From Toxorhynchites rutilus septentrionalis (Eukaryota > Arthropoda > Insecta > Diptera > Culicidae): a DNA stretch of 64,000 nt. Below are positions 34,989 through 47,005 of this stretch, in pieces. A program made the translations under genes and the position numbers. The stretch spans positions 17,579,441-17,643,440 of the forward strand of contig NC_073744.1 in NCBI RefSeq assembly GCF_029784135.1, read 5' to 3'. The notes under the pieces were generated by a model. It was given only the letters and a program-made list of their open reading frames with translations. It did no database searches and was not told where the DNA came from. Position 1 is the first letter of the stretch; each line of letters begins with the position of its first letter.

Positions 34989-35006
34989 ATGAACTTATAA
35001 ATTTAA

Positions 35007-35401
35007 CCCTTTGCGGTGGTCTTAAATTTCGACATAAAAATAATTGCGATCAGTACGACATACTACTGATCGCAATTATTTTTACTTGAACAAGCAGTGA
35101 TGTATAACTTTGTAAGATGAACAAGATTCCTTTGTTTTTGTAAACTTCTGATAAGTATTTACGAAACAATGTTTTTATGTTTATTATTAAAAAAATATAT
35201 ATTTGTTATAATAATTCTATTTCGCGTAATATCTGTCGCATGTATCACCGAAATAATTAGAAATAAATGGTTCGTGAATAAGTTTACAAAACATAGAAAT
35301 TCGTTTAGAAAAAGTGTGAACTGATACATTGTTGCATAAATTTTAATATTAGTATACTTCTTTGCTGTGGTGGCTGAGAGCAGACAAATGACCGCAAAGA
35401 G
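35007..35401. mobile_element. piggyBac-like MITE with internal palindrome
   Basis: TTAA flanks both ends (35003 and 35402). The inverted termini are CCCTTTGCGGTGGTC and CTCTTTGCGGTCATT. Near the left end AAAAATAATTGCGATCAGTA (35036-35055) is repeated perfectly inverted at 35064-35083, with an 8-nt loop. No ORF. Confidence 0.78.
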
Positions 35402-35501
35402 TTAATACAGATTTCGATACAGATTTTCTGAGAAAAACATAGATAAAAAGATTTTTTGAGACCTAAAATACGGATTTTATTATGGAAACCCTGGGCTGCA
35501 C

Positions 35502-38500
35502 GCAAAAGTTAAATCTTCAAAATACGAACACGCACCATGATGTGACTGATTAAAGCCGAAATCACCATCCGCGAGAGTGTTAATCATCTTCGCTACGACC
35601 ACAACACGAAGGCAGAGACATCGCAAATAACAAAGTGTAACTGACCTTCCCCAATGCAAAAAGTATTTGGACAGTCTCTCCTTGGCGATTGGCAGCGACC
35701 CGTGATAAACCGCATTTATTTGCTGTTTTCCATCACCATCAAATGATGCAGCAACAGCAGCATCACAATCATTATTATCATCATCACCACCATCATCATC
35801 ATCATCATCATCCTTTTCTTCCAATGGCTGGCATTTCGTATTGTGTGATGGACTTCACACACTTTTATCGGGCTGGAACAGAAACGAGAAGTCTGCTGCG
35901 TCCATGAAACACAAGACGCTCTTTTCATCTTTTCTCGCGCAAAAATAAGAAGTGGTAAAAAAAGTACCGAATTCACAAACACATGGAAGAAATGAGCACA
36001 GAAAAGAGCGGCGGCCGAAAAAATGTACGCTGTTTTATCGCCAGTTTTTTTTTTTTTTGGTTGCTCTTCTGCGGCAGACACTATGTTCGGATGTATTGGT
36101 GAATTTGTGCGCGAAGCCCGGCGAAGGAAGAAGTGGAGATGAAGCACAACACATTTTTGAGTCCTACCCCAATCTAGCGACATGATTTTTTTTACGCGTA
36201 AGGGGTAGCAAGGAAAGCGAAGATGGAGGGCGAAACGCAATGTGCACACTTCTTATATTTCTCATCATCCATCTTAATTTCGCCTCTGCTCTCCTGCTTC
36301 TTTGTCGATTCGAACTCTGGTGCGCGCCATATTGGTGAGATTGTTGTGGATATTTTGGGCCGGACGGGGGAAAAAAGGTCTCTTTCTTCGTGCGTTCGCT
36401 GCGCTGAGTACGTGGTTTGATTACACACTCGAGTAAGATTGACACTGACCTGACTCAATAAAGTTTAGATTAAGATGCAATTTATTTTTATTGTGTCTGG
36501 ATTTTACGTCTTCTTCTTGCTCGTGGAATTTGATTGATCGCTGATTGCTTTTGAAAGCGATGGCTAACGCAAAAAAAAACACTTTTGCTTGGCTCCGAAC
36601 CGGATGTTTACAAGTTTCATCGTCCCGCTTGAGCAGCTCCTGCTTCGTTTCAGTGTGTTTCACCTTAAAGTTTAAATCCTTGAACCGCATTACCACGTGG
36701 TTGGCCTTTTGATCTTGTATTCGGATCACTGCTGGCATTTACGACGAGGAGGAGCGCGAGGGAATAACGACGCACTCAAGTGTCAAAGTAGGCTGCGTTT
36801 AGCACAAGTGCCACTTGCTGTCGTCGTAACATGCGATCTTAATTCCCCTTTGGTCGGGAGTCGGATGGATTTTCGGTCCGAAACTGGCTTGATTATGTCT
36901 CATTTGACCACTTGTTGTCGTGCGGAAGGTGTTCAGGAGGAAGGGAGGCGGTTTACGGGCAACTGCTACTCAAATTACGTAAATTAAGCAAAATGTGTGC
37001 GCAGAGCCGAGAAAGCATTAACCCAATTATCGTTATCCTTTATTCGTTTTTTTTTGTCGCGGCTTTCTGACTGACGGCAAGTTGACTGTTTCGTGCTGCC
37101 GTGCGCCTTTCTGTGTCCCATCGAGACGTGAAATTGCCACCCGACTACTTGGCCGCACGCCAACATCACGGCGCGCTTCCGCCGTGCGGACACATTAGCG
37201 CATGGGGACAGCAGCGCGAAGCGCATTTTCAACATTGAATAATTACACGTAATATATCATCGTAATTTTAATAAATTTTCTGTCATTTCCACCCCCCCCC
37301 CCCCCCCCCTGCATCGAGGTGGGGAAAAAGGAAAGGAAAAGATGATAACGTCTCAACCGTACCGTATTGTAGCGTGTCAACTCAACCGGGGAGAGTTGAT
37401 GCGAGTTGAATTTTTATTTCTCCATTAGCGTTCAGCGTCACCGGGAGGACATTTGGCGAGGATTCGATTATCGTTGGACCAATCGTTCGTCCCCTCGGAG
37501 GAATAGCAGGGGAATCCAGACGGTGGATAGGGGCGACAAGAGCGCCGGAAAGTGTGTATCTTTACCAGCGAGTTGTTGTCGCCGTCGTTAGCATAGGCAT
37601 CGTCTTCGCTAAGTAGAATCTTCTGCCACCCACCCTCCTTTAACCTTTCAAGGAGATCTCGGCCTGAAAGTCTGGCTGTCTGACTGGCGGGACAAACATA
37701 CAATGCATGACGTCGTTGGCCTACCTTTTGCAAACGCGTTTCACCTCTCGCTCCCACTGCATCCAGCCACAGCAAGCCACGGAACGAAGCGACTCTGCCA
37801 TTGAGAAGGGAAACTTCTCCCGTATCGCAGCCAATGTTTACTACGACGATCTAGAAGAGCCTTTGGTGGTGGTAGCGGTGGGGGCGGCTGATGCCGTGCT
37901 CTCGGAACAAAAGCAAACGTTTTCTATTTACCCTACATTTTCCGCACGCTTTTCCGCCTTCTGGTGGGTGTAGAATGTGCTTGGGAAGACTGGTGGGCTG
38001 ACGAAGAAACGTAGAACTTTTCAAAGATAGTCGTCATCCCTGTGCTATGATGGCTGCAGGTGATTCCTTCTCCACGACCTTGCTTGTTATATGTCTCGTC
38101 AAGATATTAGTCAATGATGGTTTGCTCTCTTTACGAGCGCATACAATTCCACGCCGCCCTCAACAGACGAGTGTGTGTGTGTTTGTGTGCATTGGAGATG
38201 TTCGCGCGAACGAAAGGACTCTTTTATCACCATAATACACTATAGCTCTTTAAATAGACGTGTTATTATTTAGCTATTTTACGTGAATAACAACAAATTA
38301 GGGATATTTTGGAGTTGCAGGTGGCATTCTCAATAAGAAAGTTGGTTTGTTTCGGTACAGACTCGAGTTTGGGTGATGCTATGAAGCCTCAGCCTTGGTC
38401 GTCCAAATACTCAGCCGAACGTCATAGAAAATTCATCTAGTCGTCGAACGGAGATCAGGAGATCATCGCCGCCACGAAGGCTCACTTTCCAGACCTCGAG

Positions 38501-38769
38501 AAAACGTATTTTCCAGATGGATTAAACAAGTTGGAGCATCGTTGGGTCAAGTGTATCGATCTAAAAGGAGACTATGTTGAGAAATGAATCGCCACTTTTC
38601 CACATATAGGGTAATATGAGAGAGCGAAACAAGAGATTGCTAAGAAGCACGCATTAAACCTTTCCGCAGACTGCCACACAAACGGCCCACGTCCGAAAAT
38701 GGGTTCCCGGAATAAATCGCTGCAGAAAACGACCGCAACAGAAACAACATAAACTCAGAAAAAGTGTAG
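35502..38769. other. No recognisable gene; microsatellites
   Basis: Less AT-rich host-like DNA. A CAT/CAC trinucleotide run lies at about 35760-35815 and a run of about 20 C at 37290-37309. ORFs on both strands (for example 35716-36249 minus, 37425-37775 minus) are low-complexity or unrecognised. Nothing else could be assigned. Confidence 0.5.
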
Positions 38770-39714
38770 TAAGGTAAATGATTTTGGTTTGTCTAGCCGA
38801 AAATGTGATCATGGTTTGTCCTCTGTTTTGAATGCTCTAGTTCAGCGCATCTGTGTCAAATTAGGTATTCGAATATTTTAAAACATATAAGTAATATTGT
38901 CTTCTTCGTGATTTACAGTCAATGAGGTACATATAGAGGTGGAGCAGTAGGCAGATACACTTCGCTTCGATACACTATTAGCAAGCAAAATATCGTGTCG
39001 TAATTATTTGCATTCAATATGGAATGTATGTGGAAGAAACAAAACAATGTTGAAAATACTCACGGTTGCATGATCATTTGAACCAAAATTCCCACGAAAT
39101 CGATTTTTTTTTTTAACAGATGACAATTATATCGTGGCTTATTTCGATTATTCATGTGGTAAAAAGGTCCAGAGAGCAGTCGTATGCTTAGTTCTCGAAA
39201 GCAGTAACATTTTCGGTGAAATTTTGATTAATTGGCGATTATTATCTCACAACATACACACCGACACTGAGAGCCTTCGAAACATCAACTTCTTAGCGGT
39301 AAAATAATGAAACTTTTATTTCTATGAACGTGGGGAAGTGAAAACAGCACATGAAATATCACTTTTATCCGTCTTTTTCGACGTGATTTCACAAATATTC
39401 ACTCCACGTTATCACATTAGCCTCATATTCAGCGGGAGCTCTACAAAAATGTACTTTTTTAATTGATAAATTACTTCCTAAAAATAGCATTCTTACATGG
39501 ATGCGGGTGGCAATCAAAGATAAACACAACGACTGACGTCACTATTTGCGAAATAGTTATGGCAGCGCATGCTATGTCGTTCGAAACTCGACCATCTTCA
39601 TTACCTTTTTCCAGGACTTTGATTTACAGTAGTTATATAGTATATTTTTACGAGTTTACATGTTTTATGAAATTATAAGATCCACATTCTATTGGTGTCA
39701 ATGCGCCCCTCACT
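38770..39714. other. Unassigned repeat-like stretch
   Basis: GATCATGGTTTGTCC at 38807 and TGTCAATGCGCCCCTC at 39694 both have relatives at 13989-14490, the second one inverted, so these are probably parts of one dispersed element. No coding potential. Confidence 0.4.
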
Positions 39715-40312
39715 TAAGTCTGCCGTACAAATGAAACACAAATTTCTGCATTACGCGAGAATTAATCAATCAAATGGAACCGAATTAGGCATATCAAGGT
39801 TTTAGGATGCATTAAATGTTTCTATGGTGGTTAGACAATCCACCCCCCTCTCTAAGGGGGGGGGGGTCTGCCATACAAATGAAACACAAATTTCTGCATT
39901 ACGCGAGAATTAATCAAGCAAATGGAACCTAATTTTGCATGTGGAGGTTTTAAGGTGCAATAAATGTTTTTACGGTGGTTAGACTAACACCCCCCTCTTT
40001 AAGGGAGAGCTGCCATACAAATGAAAATCAAATTTCTGCATTACTCGAGAGTTAATCAAGCAAATGGAACTAAATTTTTCATGTGAAGGTTTTAGGGTGC
40101 AATAAATGTTTTTACGGTGGTTAAACACTCCACCCCCTCTCTCTAATGGGAAGCTGCCATACACATTTCAACGGGTTCCATTAGAAGATCAATCAATGAA
40201 CAGTTCTGCGATGGACCCATGGACTTGCTCATAGTAAGAAAACTTGAATGTTTGAAGGTATTGATAACAAAAGACAAATTTTGAGTGGGACGAAGTTTGC
40301 CGGGTCAGCTGG
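39715..40312 (+). mobile_element. Helitron 3' part with ~143-bp repeats
   Basis: Four units beginning CTGCC[AG]TACAAATGAAA lie at 39721, 39869, 40012 and 40152. The 3' end is GACGAAGTTTGCCGGGTCAG then CTGG (40309-40312), a CTRR terminus. The 5' end is not found. The next Helitron starts at the following base. Confidence 0.75.
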
Positions 40313-40780
40313 TCTATATATATAAAAATGGATTTCTGTCTGTCTGTCTGTCTGATTCTTATGAACTCGGAAACTACTGAACCGATCGTTATGAAAATTG
40401 GTATGTAGGGGTTTTTGGGGCCGGGGAAAGTTTTCGTGATAGTTTGAGACCCCTCCGCCCTCTCTAAGGGGGGGCTGCCATAAAAATGGAACAAAAATTT
40501 CTACATTGTTCGACATTAATCAAGCAAATGGAACCAAATTAGGCGTATGGAGGTTTTAGGGCGCAATAAATGTTTTCACGGTGATTAGACACTCCACCCT
40601 TCTCTCTAAGGGTTCGAAAAATGATCGAGCAAATGAAACGTAATTCGGCATGCTCGGCGCAATGAATGATTCTATGGCGGTTAGATACTCCTCCCCCCTC
40701 TCTAAGGTTTCATTTGTATGGCAGTGTTTCATTTGTATGGCAGCTCCACAAATGAAACACTGCCATACAAATGAAACACG
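40313..40780 (+). mobile_element. Second Helitron, 5' part
   Basis: It starts TCTATATATATAAAAATGG, then GTCTGTCTGTCTGTC, and continues through the conserved CGGAAACTACTGAACCGATC block into the ~143-bp units. It abuts the previous Helitron in the same orientation. It ends in a 30-bp inverted repeat at 40707-40777. Confidence 0.75.
40707..40777. repeat. Perfect 30-bp inverted repeat from Helitron unit
   Basis: The arms (40707-40736 and 40748-40777) match 30 of 30 with an 11-nt loop. Each arm contains two copies of the TTTCATTTGTATGGCAG word or its complement. Confidence 0.85.
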
Positions 40781-41249
40781 GATTCAAATACTTTCGACAG
40801 CAAGCTCACGACGCATGAATTATGCCAGCGGAATATCATCATCATCATTGACGAAAAAATCGGCTTTCCTGAAGCAATTTTAAATGGTCACAGAGTTAAC
40901 CTTATTGATTTTAGAGGATGAAAGTATTTGAATTGCACTCAATATCGGTATATTTGAAAGGTCCTAGAGTGCATTTAAATACAGTAAGAATGCTGAATAA
41001 CATGAAGGTTGAAAAGGACAAATATCCTCCATTTCTTGCAGTTTTCGTTTAACCAATCGAACTAATTAATCGAAGATGACGATAGTACTGATTCAGGTTC
41101 TTGATGATCTCGAAGTTCAGCTGCTGAGCTACGGAAATAAAGATTCGTGGAAATGAACTTATCGATTTGAGCTTTGGTCGGAGAGATTTTGGGTGCGCTG
41201 TATAGTTATAAACGAACATGACTACCTTTGAGAAGCAATAGATATAAGT
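40781..41249. other. No recognisable gene
   Basis: AT-rich spacer between the Helitron and a small MITE; nothing recognised. Confidence 0.5.
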
Positions 41250-41504
41250 GAGGGGCTTAGAATGCAAGGGGTGTAAGTGACTTGATCGTTTTCTCTTTAT
41301 CAACTTTTTCTTCAGTTAATAACTCAACTGCAAAAACGTTCCAATTTGAGTTTGCTATAGAATCCGATAGATGAGGCTCTGACCTGTCTTCCGCATTGTC
41401 AAATACAGCTGGGAATGTATTTGCAGCTAAGTTATGACCAAAAGAGAGAGTCGATGTAGAGAAATCGATGAAATCACTTACACCCCTTTCATTCTAAGCC
41501 CCTC
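41250..41504. mobile_element. 255-bp MITE with ~38-bp terminal inverted repeats
   Basis: The left end GAGGGGCTTAGAATGCAAGG and the right end (inward) GAGGGGCTTAGAATGAAAGG both continue into GGTGTAAGTGA. AAGT flanks both sides (41246, 41505), a possible 4-bp duplication. No ORF. Superfamily unclear. Confidence 0.7.
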
Positions 41505-41593
41505 AAGTATGATACATTACCATTACACATAATTCCAGAATTAATACCTTTCTATTTTCTTTGGAAAACTTTGGAAACAATTTCTCAAAAAGC

Positions 41594-41607
41594 ATTAAGG
41601 CCATCCA
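41594..41607. repeat. 14-bp target duplication of the LINE, left copy
   Basis: ATTAAGGCCATCCA here is repeated exactly at 45648-45661. Confidence 0.9.
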
Positions 41608-41647
41608 TGGATGGCCATTGATTTGTGTCTGGCAAGATCACCATGGA

Positions 41648-41815
41648 TTGCCATTGATTTGTGTCTGGCAAGCGACAACTTCAATGCCTGTCATCGATGG
41701 GAGAGTGACTCTATAGAAGGAGTGACATTCAAAAAATGTCACTCCTTCTATAGAGTCACTCTCCCATCGATGACAGGCATTGAAGTGGTCGCTTGCCAGA
41801 CACAAATCAATGGCA
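41648..41815. repeat. 82-bp hairpin at the LINE 5' end
   Basis: The arms 41648-41729 and 41735-41815 are inverted copies with one visible mismatch and a ~5-nt loop. The right arm is native endonuclease-coding sequence. The part 41612-41636 repeats the outer end of the left arm again. Confidence 0.9.
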
Positions 41816-44800
41816 AAGACTTCTACATTGCCTCGATATATATTCCTCCAAGAACCATGGTCGGCCGCCATCAGTTTTTTTGATATCATTGCGGCATTGC
41901 CGGAGCCGCGGCTAATCTTAGGTGACCTTAACTCCCATGGAACAGCATGGGGGTCACACTATGATGATAGCCGTGCCACGTTGATTTATGATCTGTGCGA
42001 CAACTTCAACATGACAGTTTTAAATACAGGGGAAGCAACTAGGATAGCCAACCCTCCTGCACGGGCAAGTATGCTAGACATATCACTTTGCTCTTCTTCA
42101 TTATCCCTGGATTGCACGTGGAAGGTAATCCAAGATCCCCACGGTAGTGATCACCTGCCAATAATTTTATCGATCGCCAATGAATCAGGTTCTCGTGAGT
42201 CAGTCGATATTGCGAATGACCTCACGAAAAATATTGACTGGAGAAAATTTGCAGAAATAATATCTGAAGCACTTGTTTCAATGCATGAACTTCCTCCACT
42301 CGAAGAGTATAACTTTATATCGAGTTTGATTTACGAAAGCGCACTTCAGGCTCAAAAGAAACGTGTTCCTGCTACCACTTTCCGACGTCGTCCTCCATCA
42401 CTTTGGTGGGACAAGGAGTGTTCAAAGGTCTACCTTGAAAAATCATCCGCTTTCAAAAAATTCAGGAAAACTGGATTAGTGGAATGGTTTCGAAAGTACC
42501 AAGCTCTAGAAGCCAAACTAAAAGGTCTGATTAAAGCAAAAAAGCGTGAATATTGGCGGAAGTTCGTCAATGGTTTGTCAAGGGAGACAGCTATGAGCAC
42601 TCTTTGGAATACGGCTAGGAGAATGCGTGGCTGGAACCATACAAATGAAAGTGAGGAATACTCTGACCGTTGGATTTTCAAATTTGCAAGAAAGGTTTGT
42701 CCCGATTCCGTTCCTGCACAAAACGTCGTACGCGACATTCCGCTCCAAGGCGATTATGAGAATTTTTCGATGGTAGAATTCTCAATTGCACTTCTCTCAT
42801 GTAACAATTCAGCTCCGGGGTCGGACAAGATTAAATTCAACTTATTGAAGAATCTTCCCGACTTGGCAAAACAGCGTTTGCTGAACTTGTTCAACAAGTT
42901 TCTGGAGCTGAATATAGTCCCGCATGACTGGAGACAAGTTAGAGTGATAGCCATACGAAAACCCAACAAGCCGGCTTGCGATCACAATTCGTATAGGCCG
43001 ATTGCAATGTTATCCTGTATTCGTAAATTGTTAGAGAAAATGATTCTACTTCGTTTGGACAAGTGGGTCGAAACGAACAATTTGCTGTCAAATACGCAGT
43101 TTGGCTTCCGCCGCATTTGCATTTGCTCGCAAAGAACAAATGGCTTCCGTTTGTCTCGATATCAAAGGGGCATTTGATTCAGTTTCCATGGAAATTCTCT
43201 CAGAGAAACTTCATAATCGTGGACTTTCGCCAATTCTGAATAATTTCCTGTACAATTTACTCTCAGAAAAGCACATGTTTTTCAATCATGGCAGCTTGAA
43301 ATCTTCTTGATACAGTTTTATGGGCCTTCCACAAGGCTCCTGCCTAAGCCCCCTCTTGTACAGTTTTTACGTCAATGATATAGATGATTGTCTAACTAGA
43401 GATTGCACGTTGAGACAACTTGCAGACGATGGAGTTATTTCCATCACGGGTACTAATCCCGCCGTTCTGCAAAAATCCTTGCAAGATACCCTGAACAACC
43501 TGTTCACGTGGGCTCTCAAGCTGGGTATCGAATTCTCTAGGGAGAAAACCGAAATGGTCGTTTTATCTGGGAAGCACGAACCCGCCCAATTCCAGCTTCA
43601 CCTATCCGGCAAAGCGATCAGGCACTCGATGGTTTTCAAATACCTTGGAGTATATTTTGACTCTTTAATTGTACCTGGGGAATACACATTGCGTATTTGA
43701 AACAGAAATGCCAGCAAAGAATCAATTTTCTCCAAACAATAACCGGAACATGGTGGGGCGCCCATCCAGGAGACCTCATTCAGTTGTACAAAACAACGAT
43801 ATTATCAGTGTTAGAATATGGCAGTTTTTGCTTCCGATCAGCTGCCAGGATTCATATTCTCAAGCTGGAGAGAATACAATATCGTTGCTTGCGTATAGCC
43901 ATGGGGTGTTTGCATTCGACACATACGATGTTTTGGCAGGAGTACCCCCGCTTACTCTTCGGTTCACAGAATTATCCTACAGATTTCTCATCCTTTGCAA
44001 GATCATGAATCCATTGGTGATTGATAACTTCGAAAATCTACTCCAACTGACTCCTCAGTCAAGTTTTATGTCTTTATACCATGAGTACCTTACCCACGAC
44101 GTGCACCCTTCACCGGGCATCTCCAACCAAGTTTGCTTCCCATACTTTTGCAATTCCTCTGTCAATTTTGATCTGTCCATGCGACAAAAGATCCATAGAA
44201 TCCCAGATCATCTACGCTCCGATTATATTCCGGAGATATTTTCGGCAGAATATGGGAAAGTTAGATCTGATAAATGTTCTTTACTGACGGTTCATGCATA
44301 AACGGGTCCACTGGCTTCGGCATCTTCAATGAAAATTCCAGTGCCTCTTTCAAACTCAAAGATCCTTGTTCCGTGTATGTCGCTGAACTGGGTGCGATAT
44401 ACTACGCTTTAGGGATCATTGAAACATTGCCCATCGACCATTATTTTATTTTTTCAGACAGTCTCAGCTCAATAGAGGCAATCCGCTCAATGAAAGTTGA
44501 TAAACGCTCATCTTATTTCCTAACAAGAATAAGACATCTATTGAGTGTTTTGGTCGAAAAATTATTCAAGATTACCTTAGCATGGGTTCCCTCTCATTGC
44601 TCGATTCCGGGGAATGAGAAAGCGGACTCGCTAGCTATGGTGGGCGCTTCAGAAGGCACACTTTTTGAAAGGCAAATTGCCTATAATGAATTTTTTCACA
44701 TTCCTCGTCAGGACACACTCGTTAGTTGGCAGCGCATGTGGAGTGAAGATGAGTTCGGTCGTTGGTTACACACGATTATCCCTAAGGTCTCGACGAGTGC

Positions 44801-45125
44801 ATGGTTCAAGGGATTGAATGTAGGTCGTGATTTCATTCGCGTGATATCTCGGCTTATGTCCAATCACTACAACCTAAACGCGCATCTCTATCGCATTGGG
44901 CTCGCAGCAAACAATCTTTGTGATTGTGGCGATGGCTACCACGACATCGAGCATATTGTCTGGTCGTGTATCCGGTTCCATGCTGCTCGCTCTCAGCTCT
45001 CTAGAGCACTGAGAGCAAAAGGCAGACAATCGGATATCCCCGTCCGGGATATCTTAGGTAGCCGTGATCCTGATCTTCTGCTTCATCTATACCTGTTCCT
45101 CAGAAACGCCGATGTCAACGTTTAA
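41735..45125 (+). pseudogene. LINE ORF2: endonuclease, RT, RNase H; several breaks
   Basis: Endonuclease motifs LILGDLNSHG and GSDHLPI are in the frame of 41780-43177. RT begins with NSYRPIAMLSCIRKLLEKMI and QFGFR. A deletion and frame change near 43110 follow, then DIKGAFDSVS, a stop at 43308, and GLPQGSCLSPLLYSFYVNDI with the catalytic box LADDG (usually YADD). Further frame changes occur near 43690 and 43920. RNase H runs from 44274: FTDGSC, VAELGA, FSDSLSS and GNEKADSLA give the D-E-D-D set. A CDCGDGYHDIEHIVWSC block and a stop at 45123-45125 end the ORF. It cannot be expressed as one protein. Confidence 0.88.
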
Positions 45126-45647
45126 TGATTTTTCCTTCGTTGTGTCCCTGTTTCGTATCCCTCCTATCCGATCTATAAACTTTTACTTAGTCGCGGCAAT
45201 ACATACACACACTCTTTACAGATACACGGGCCAAAGGTTGTGCAGTCCACTGATGATTCAACAAAAGCCAAAGGTTGTACCGCTCATGACAACTCTACAC
45301 GAGCTGATGATTGCGCCGGCTAGTGACCATTCTATCCTGGATTCCTCGAGAAGACGCACCACGCTAGATATGGGGTACAGACTAGGGGGGCGTTACTGAT
45401 TAATGGTCAGCTGCATCCCAATAGGAAGTATCCCGTGTCGGGCACAGGTACAGATCATTGAAGACAGCAACATCACAATTACGAAAACACTTGTAATACT
45501 AACCTCGAGTTAACCGCGAGTAATCGGTTACATATTACTAACATAGTTATAAGGCAAACATTGTCGAAATATTGAACTCCCGGCCCCGTCAGGTTGACGC
45601 CATATGAGCCTTAATAAAATATATATTTTGGATAAAAAAAAATAAAA
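45126..45647 (+). other. LINE 3' UTR and A-rich tail
   Basis: Non-coding sequence between the ORF2 stop and the target duplication, with ATAAAATATATA and the A-rich tail at the end. Confidence 0.7.
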
Positions 45648-45661
45648 ATTAAGGCCATCCA

Positions 45662-46253
45662 GGCCTTGGTGTTGCTCTCGTATATCACTGGTAATGACTT
45701 CTTCTTTTTGAAACATCGTGAGTTTTTACTCTCTCCATTGACCAGCAAAGGCTGTTTATCGCTTCCGTCCATGTTGGTTGTGCTTTAAAGTTTAGAACTC
45801 CCAGTTTTTGGACAAATTCGCAAGCTTTATCACGAAGAATAGAACTTGAGAGGGGTTAGTTATTGTCTCTGGCTCGATAAGACAAAAAATTCATTGACCG
45901 CTCCAGCTTTTCGATTCCGACCAACCTTATATGCTCTTTGTCTAGACTCAATTCAAGGGAGGTATCGAGTTACGGAAAGAAGAATGCTTGTGCCATGGAA
46001 TTCAGAGTAAGGGAGAGTTGACTGTAGTTTGAAATCATGAGAAGTTTTCATTGATACTGGCACAAGGAACAATGTTACATTATTTTACGCAATCAATTAC
46101 TCTCGGACGAATATTAGCCAACCGCATATCGCGATTCCTTTATTGACTCCGAGGCAGTTTAAAAATATCTCTGAAGCCGGCTCACTGGCTGAATCGAGGG
46201 TAAAATTGAAATCGATGCGAAAGCGAAGTCTGTATATATGATTTTTCATTTCA
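45662..46253. other. No recognisable gene
   Basis: No coding potential or repeats recognised. TTTTTACTCTC and TGTTTATCGCTTCC tracts are unremarkable. Confidence 0.45.
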
Positions 46254-46700
46254 TTTATTTTCCGCATTGCCTCCGCAGACCAATGGAAGAGTTGTAGGTG
46301 GCTACATGAAAATTGTGTTTTCTAATTTTTTTCATGCCAAATGTCCTAAAATTATATGAAACGTCGAGAAAAACATTTTTGGTCAAAAATCGACACTCTA
46401 GGAGTTTTTTTTTCGGAATACGAGACAAAACGTATGGTTTAGGGTGCCAATGAAAATGATCATCTTGATTTTTCATATGGAACTACATGCGAAATGTTGA
46501 TTTACAGGATAAAATACTCAATGCAAAATATTAGCTCACTCGGATTTCCTTTACTTGTGTCGCAAACGTTAAAATTTGAGTTTTTTGAAAACCGAAAAAT
46601 CACTGGAAATCAGTGTTTTTAAATAAATAAATTTTGATGCCAAATGTCTTATAATTGCGCGAAACATCGAGATTTATTGTTATATGATATATATTTGACA
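46254..46700 (-). repeat. GCCAAATGTCTTA-type dispersed repeat
   Basis: It shares ATGCCAAATGTC[CT]TA, CGAAACATCGAGA/GAAACGTCGAGA and TTTTTTGAAAACCGAAAAATC blocks with 51650-52330 and 58300-59800. No ORF beyond simple composition. Confidence 0.6.
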
Positions 46701-47005
46701 GATTGCAAATCTGAATTTTAACCTTCTATAACCTATCCCCGCCTTTAGACGGGCTTCACGGATTTTTTCTTAATCATTCAGACATTATTCTCAATGTTCA
46801 CCCACACTAGCACGTTTTCAAAATACTTTCATCTACCATACAAACACATTGGTTTTATGTTGGTTGGTTTCTGCTAGGAGTAATTCATGCCGAAAGTCGA
46901 GATTATGTAATCTTAATGTGGAGCATACAAAAAAAAAGGTCAGGATCTGAGTCTGTAGCCTTGGAATCGAGTATGAAACAAGAATCTGGAATTTATAAAA
47001 ATAAA
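46701..47005. other. No recognisable gene
   Basis: AT-rich spacer; nothing recognised. Confidence 0.45.

Larger units (their letters stand above)
31645..35493. mobile_element. Third hAT element, with nested insertions
   Basis: Termini are CAGGGTTACCATAT on the left and CAGGGTTTCCATAA from the right. GGCTGCAC is an exact 8-bp duplication at 31637-31644 and 35494-35501. Repeats of ACAGATTTTT lie inside both ends (31677-31770 and 35407-35480), the same plan as the other two hAT copies. The interior is largely taken up by a Helitron (32180-34843), which itself holds a LINE, and by a piggyBac-like MITE. No hAT transposase is visible. Confidence 0.85.
41608..45647 (+). mobile_element. RNase H-bearing LINE (LOA/I-like), 5' truncated
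   Basis: Endonuclease, RT, RNase H and a CCHC block are in order, followed by a 3' UTR and an A-rich tail (GGATAAAAAAAAATAAAA). Perfect 14-bp duplications flank it. The first ~125 bp are an inverted copy of the element's own start, so the insertion began with a rearranged 5' end. The ORF has several breaks. RNase H in an APE-type LINE fits the LOA or I group; I favour LOA. Confidence 0.87.

Noticed and set aside
35716..36249. 177-residue minus-strand protein
   Set aside because: It starts and ends in low-complexity sequence with a Met run from the CAT repeat; no domain was recognised.
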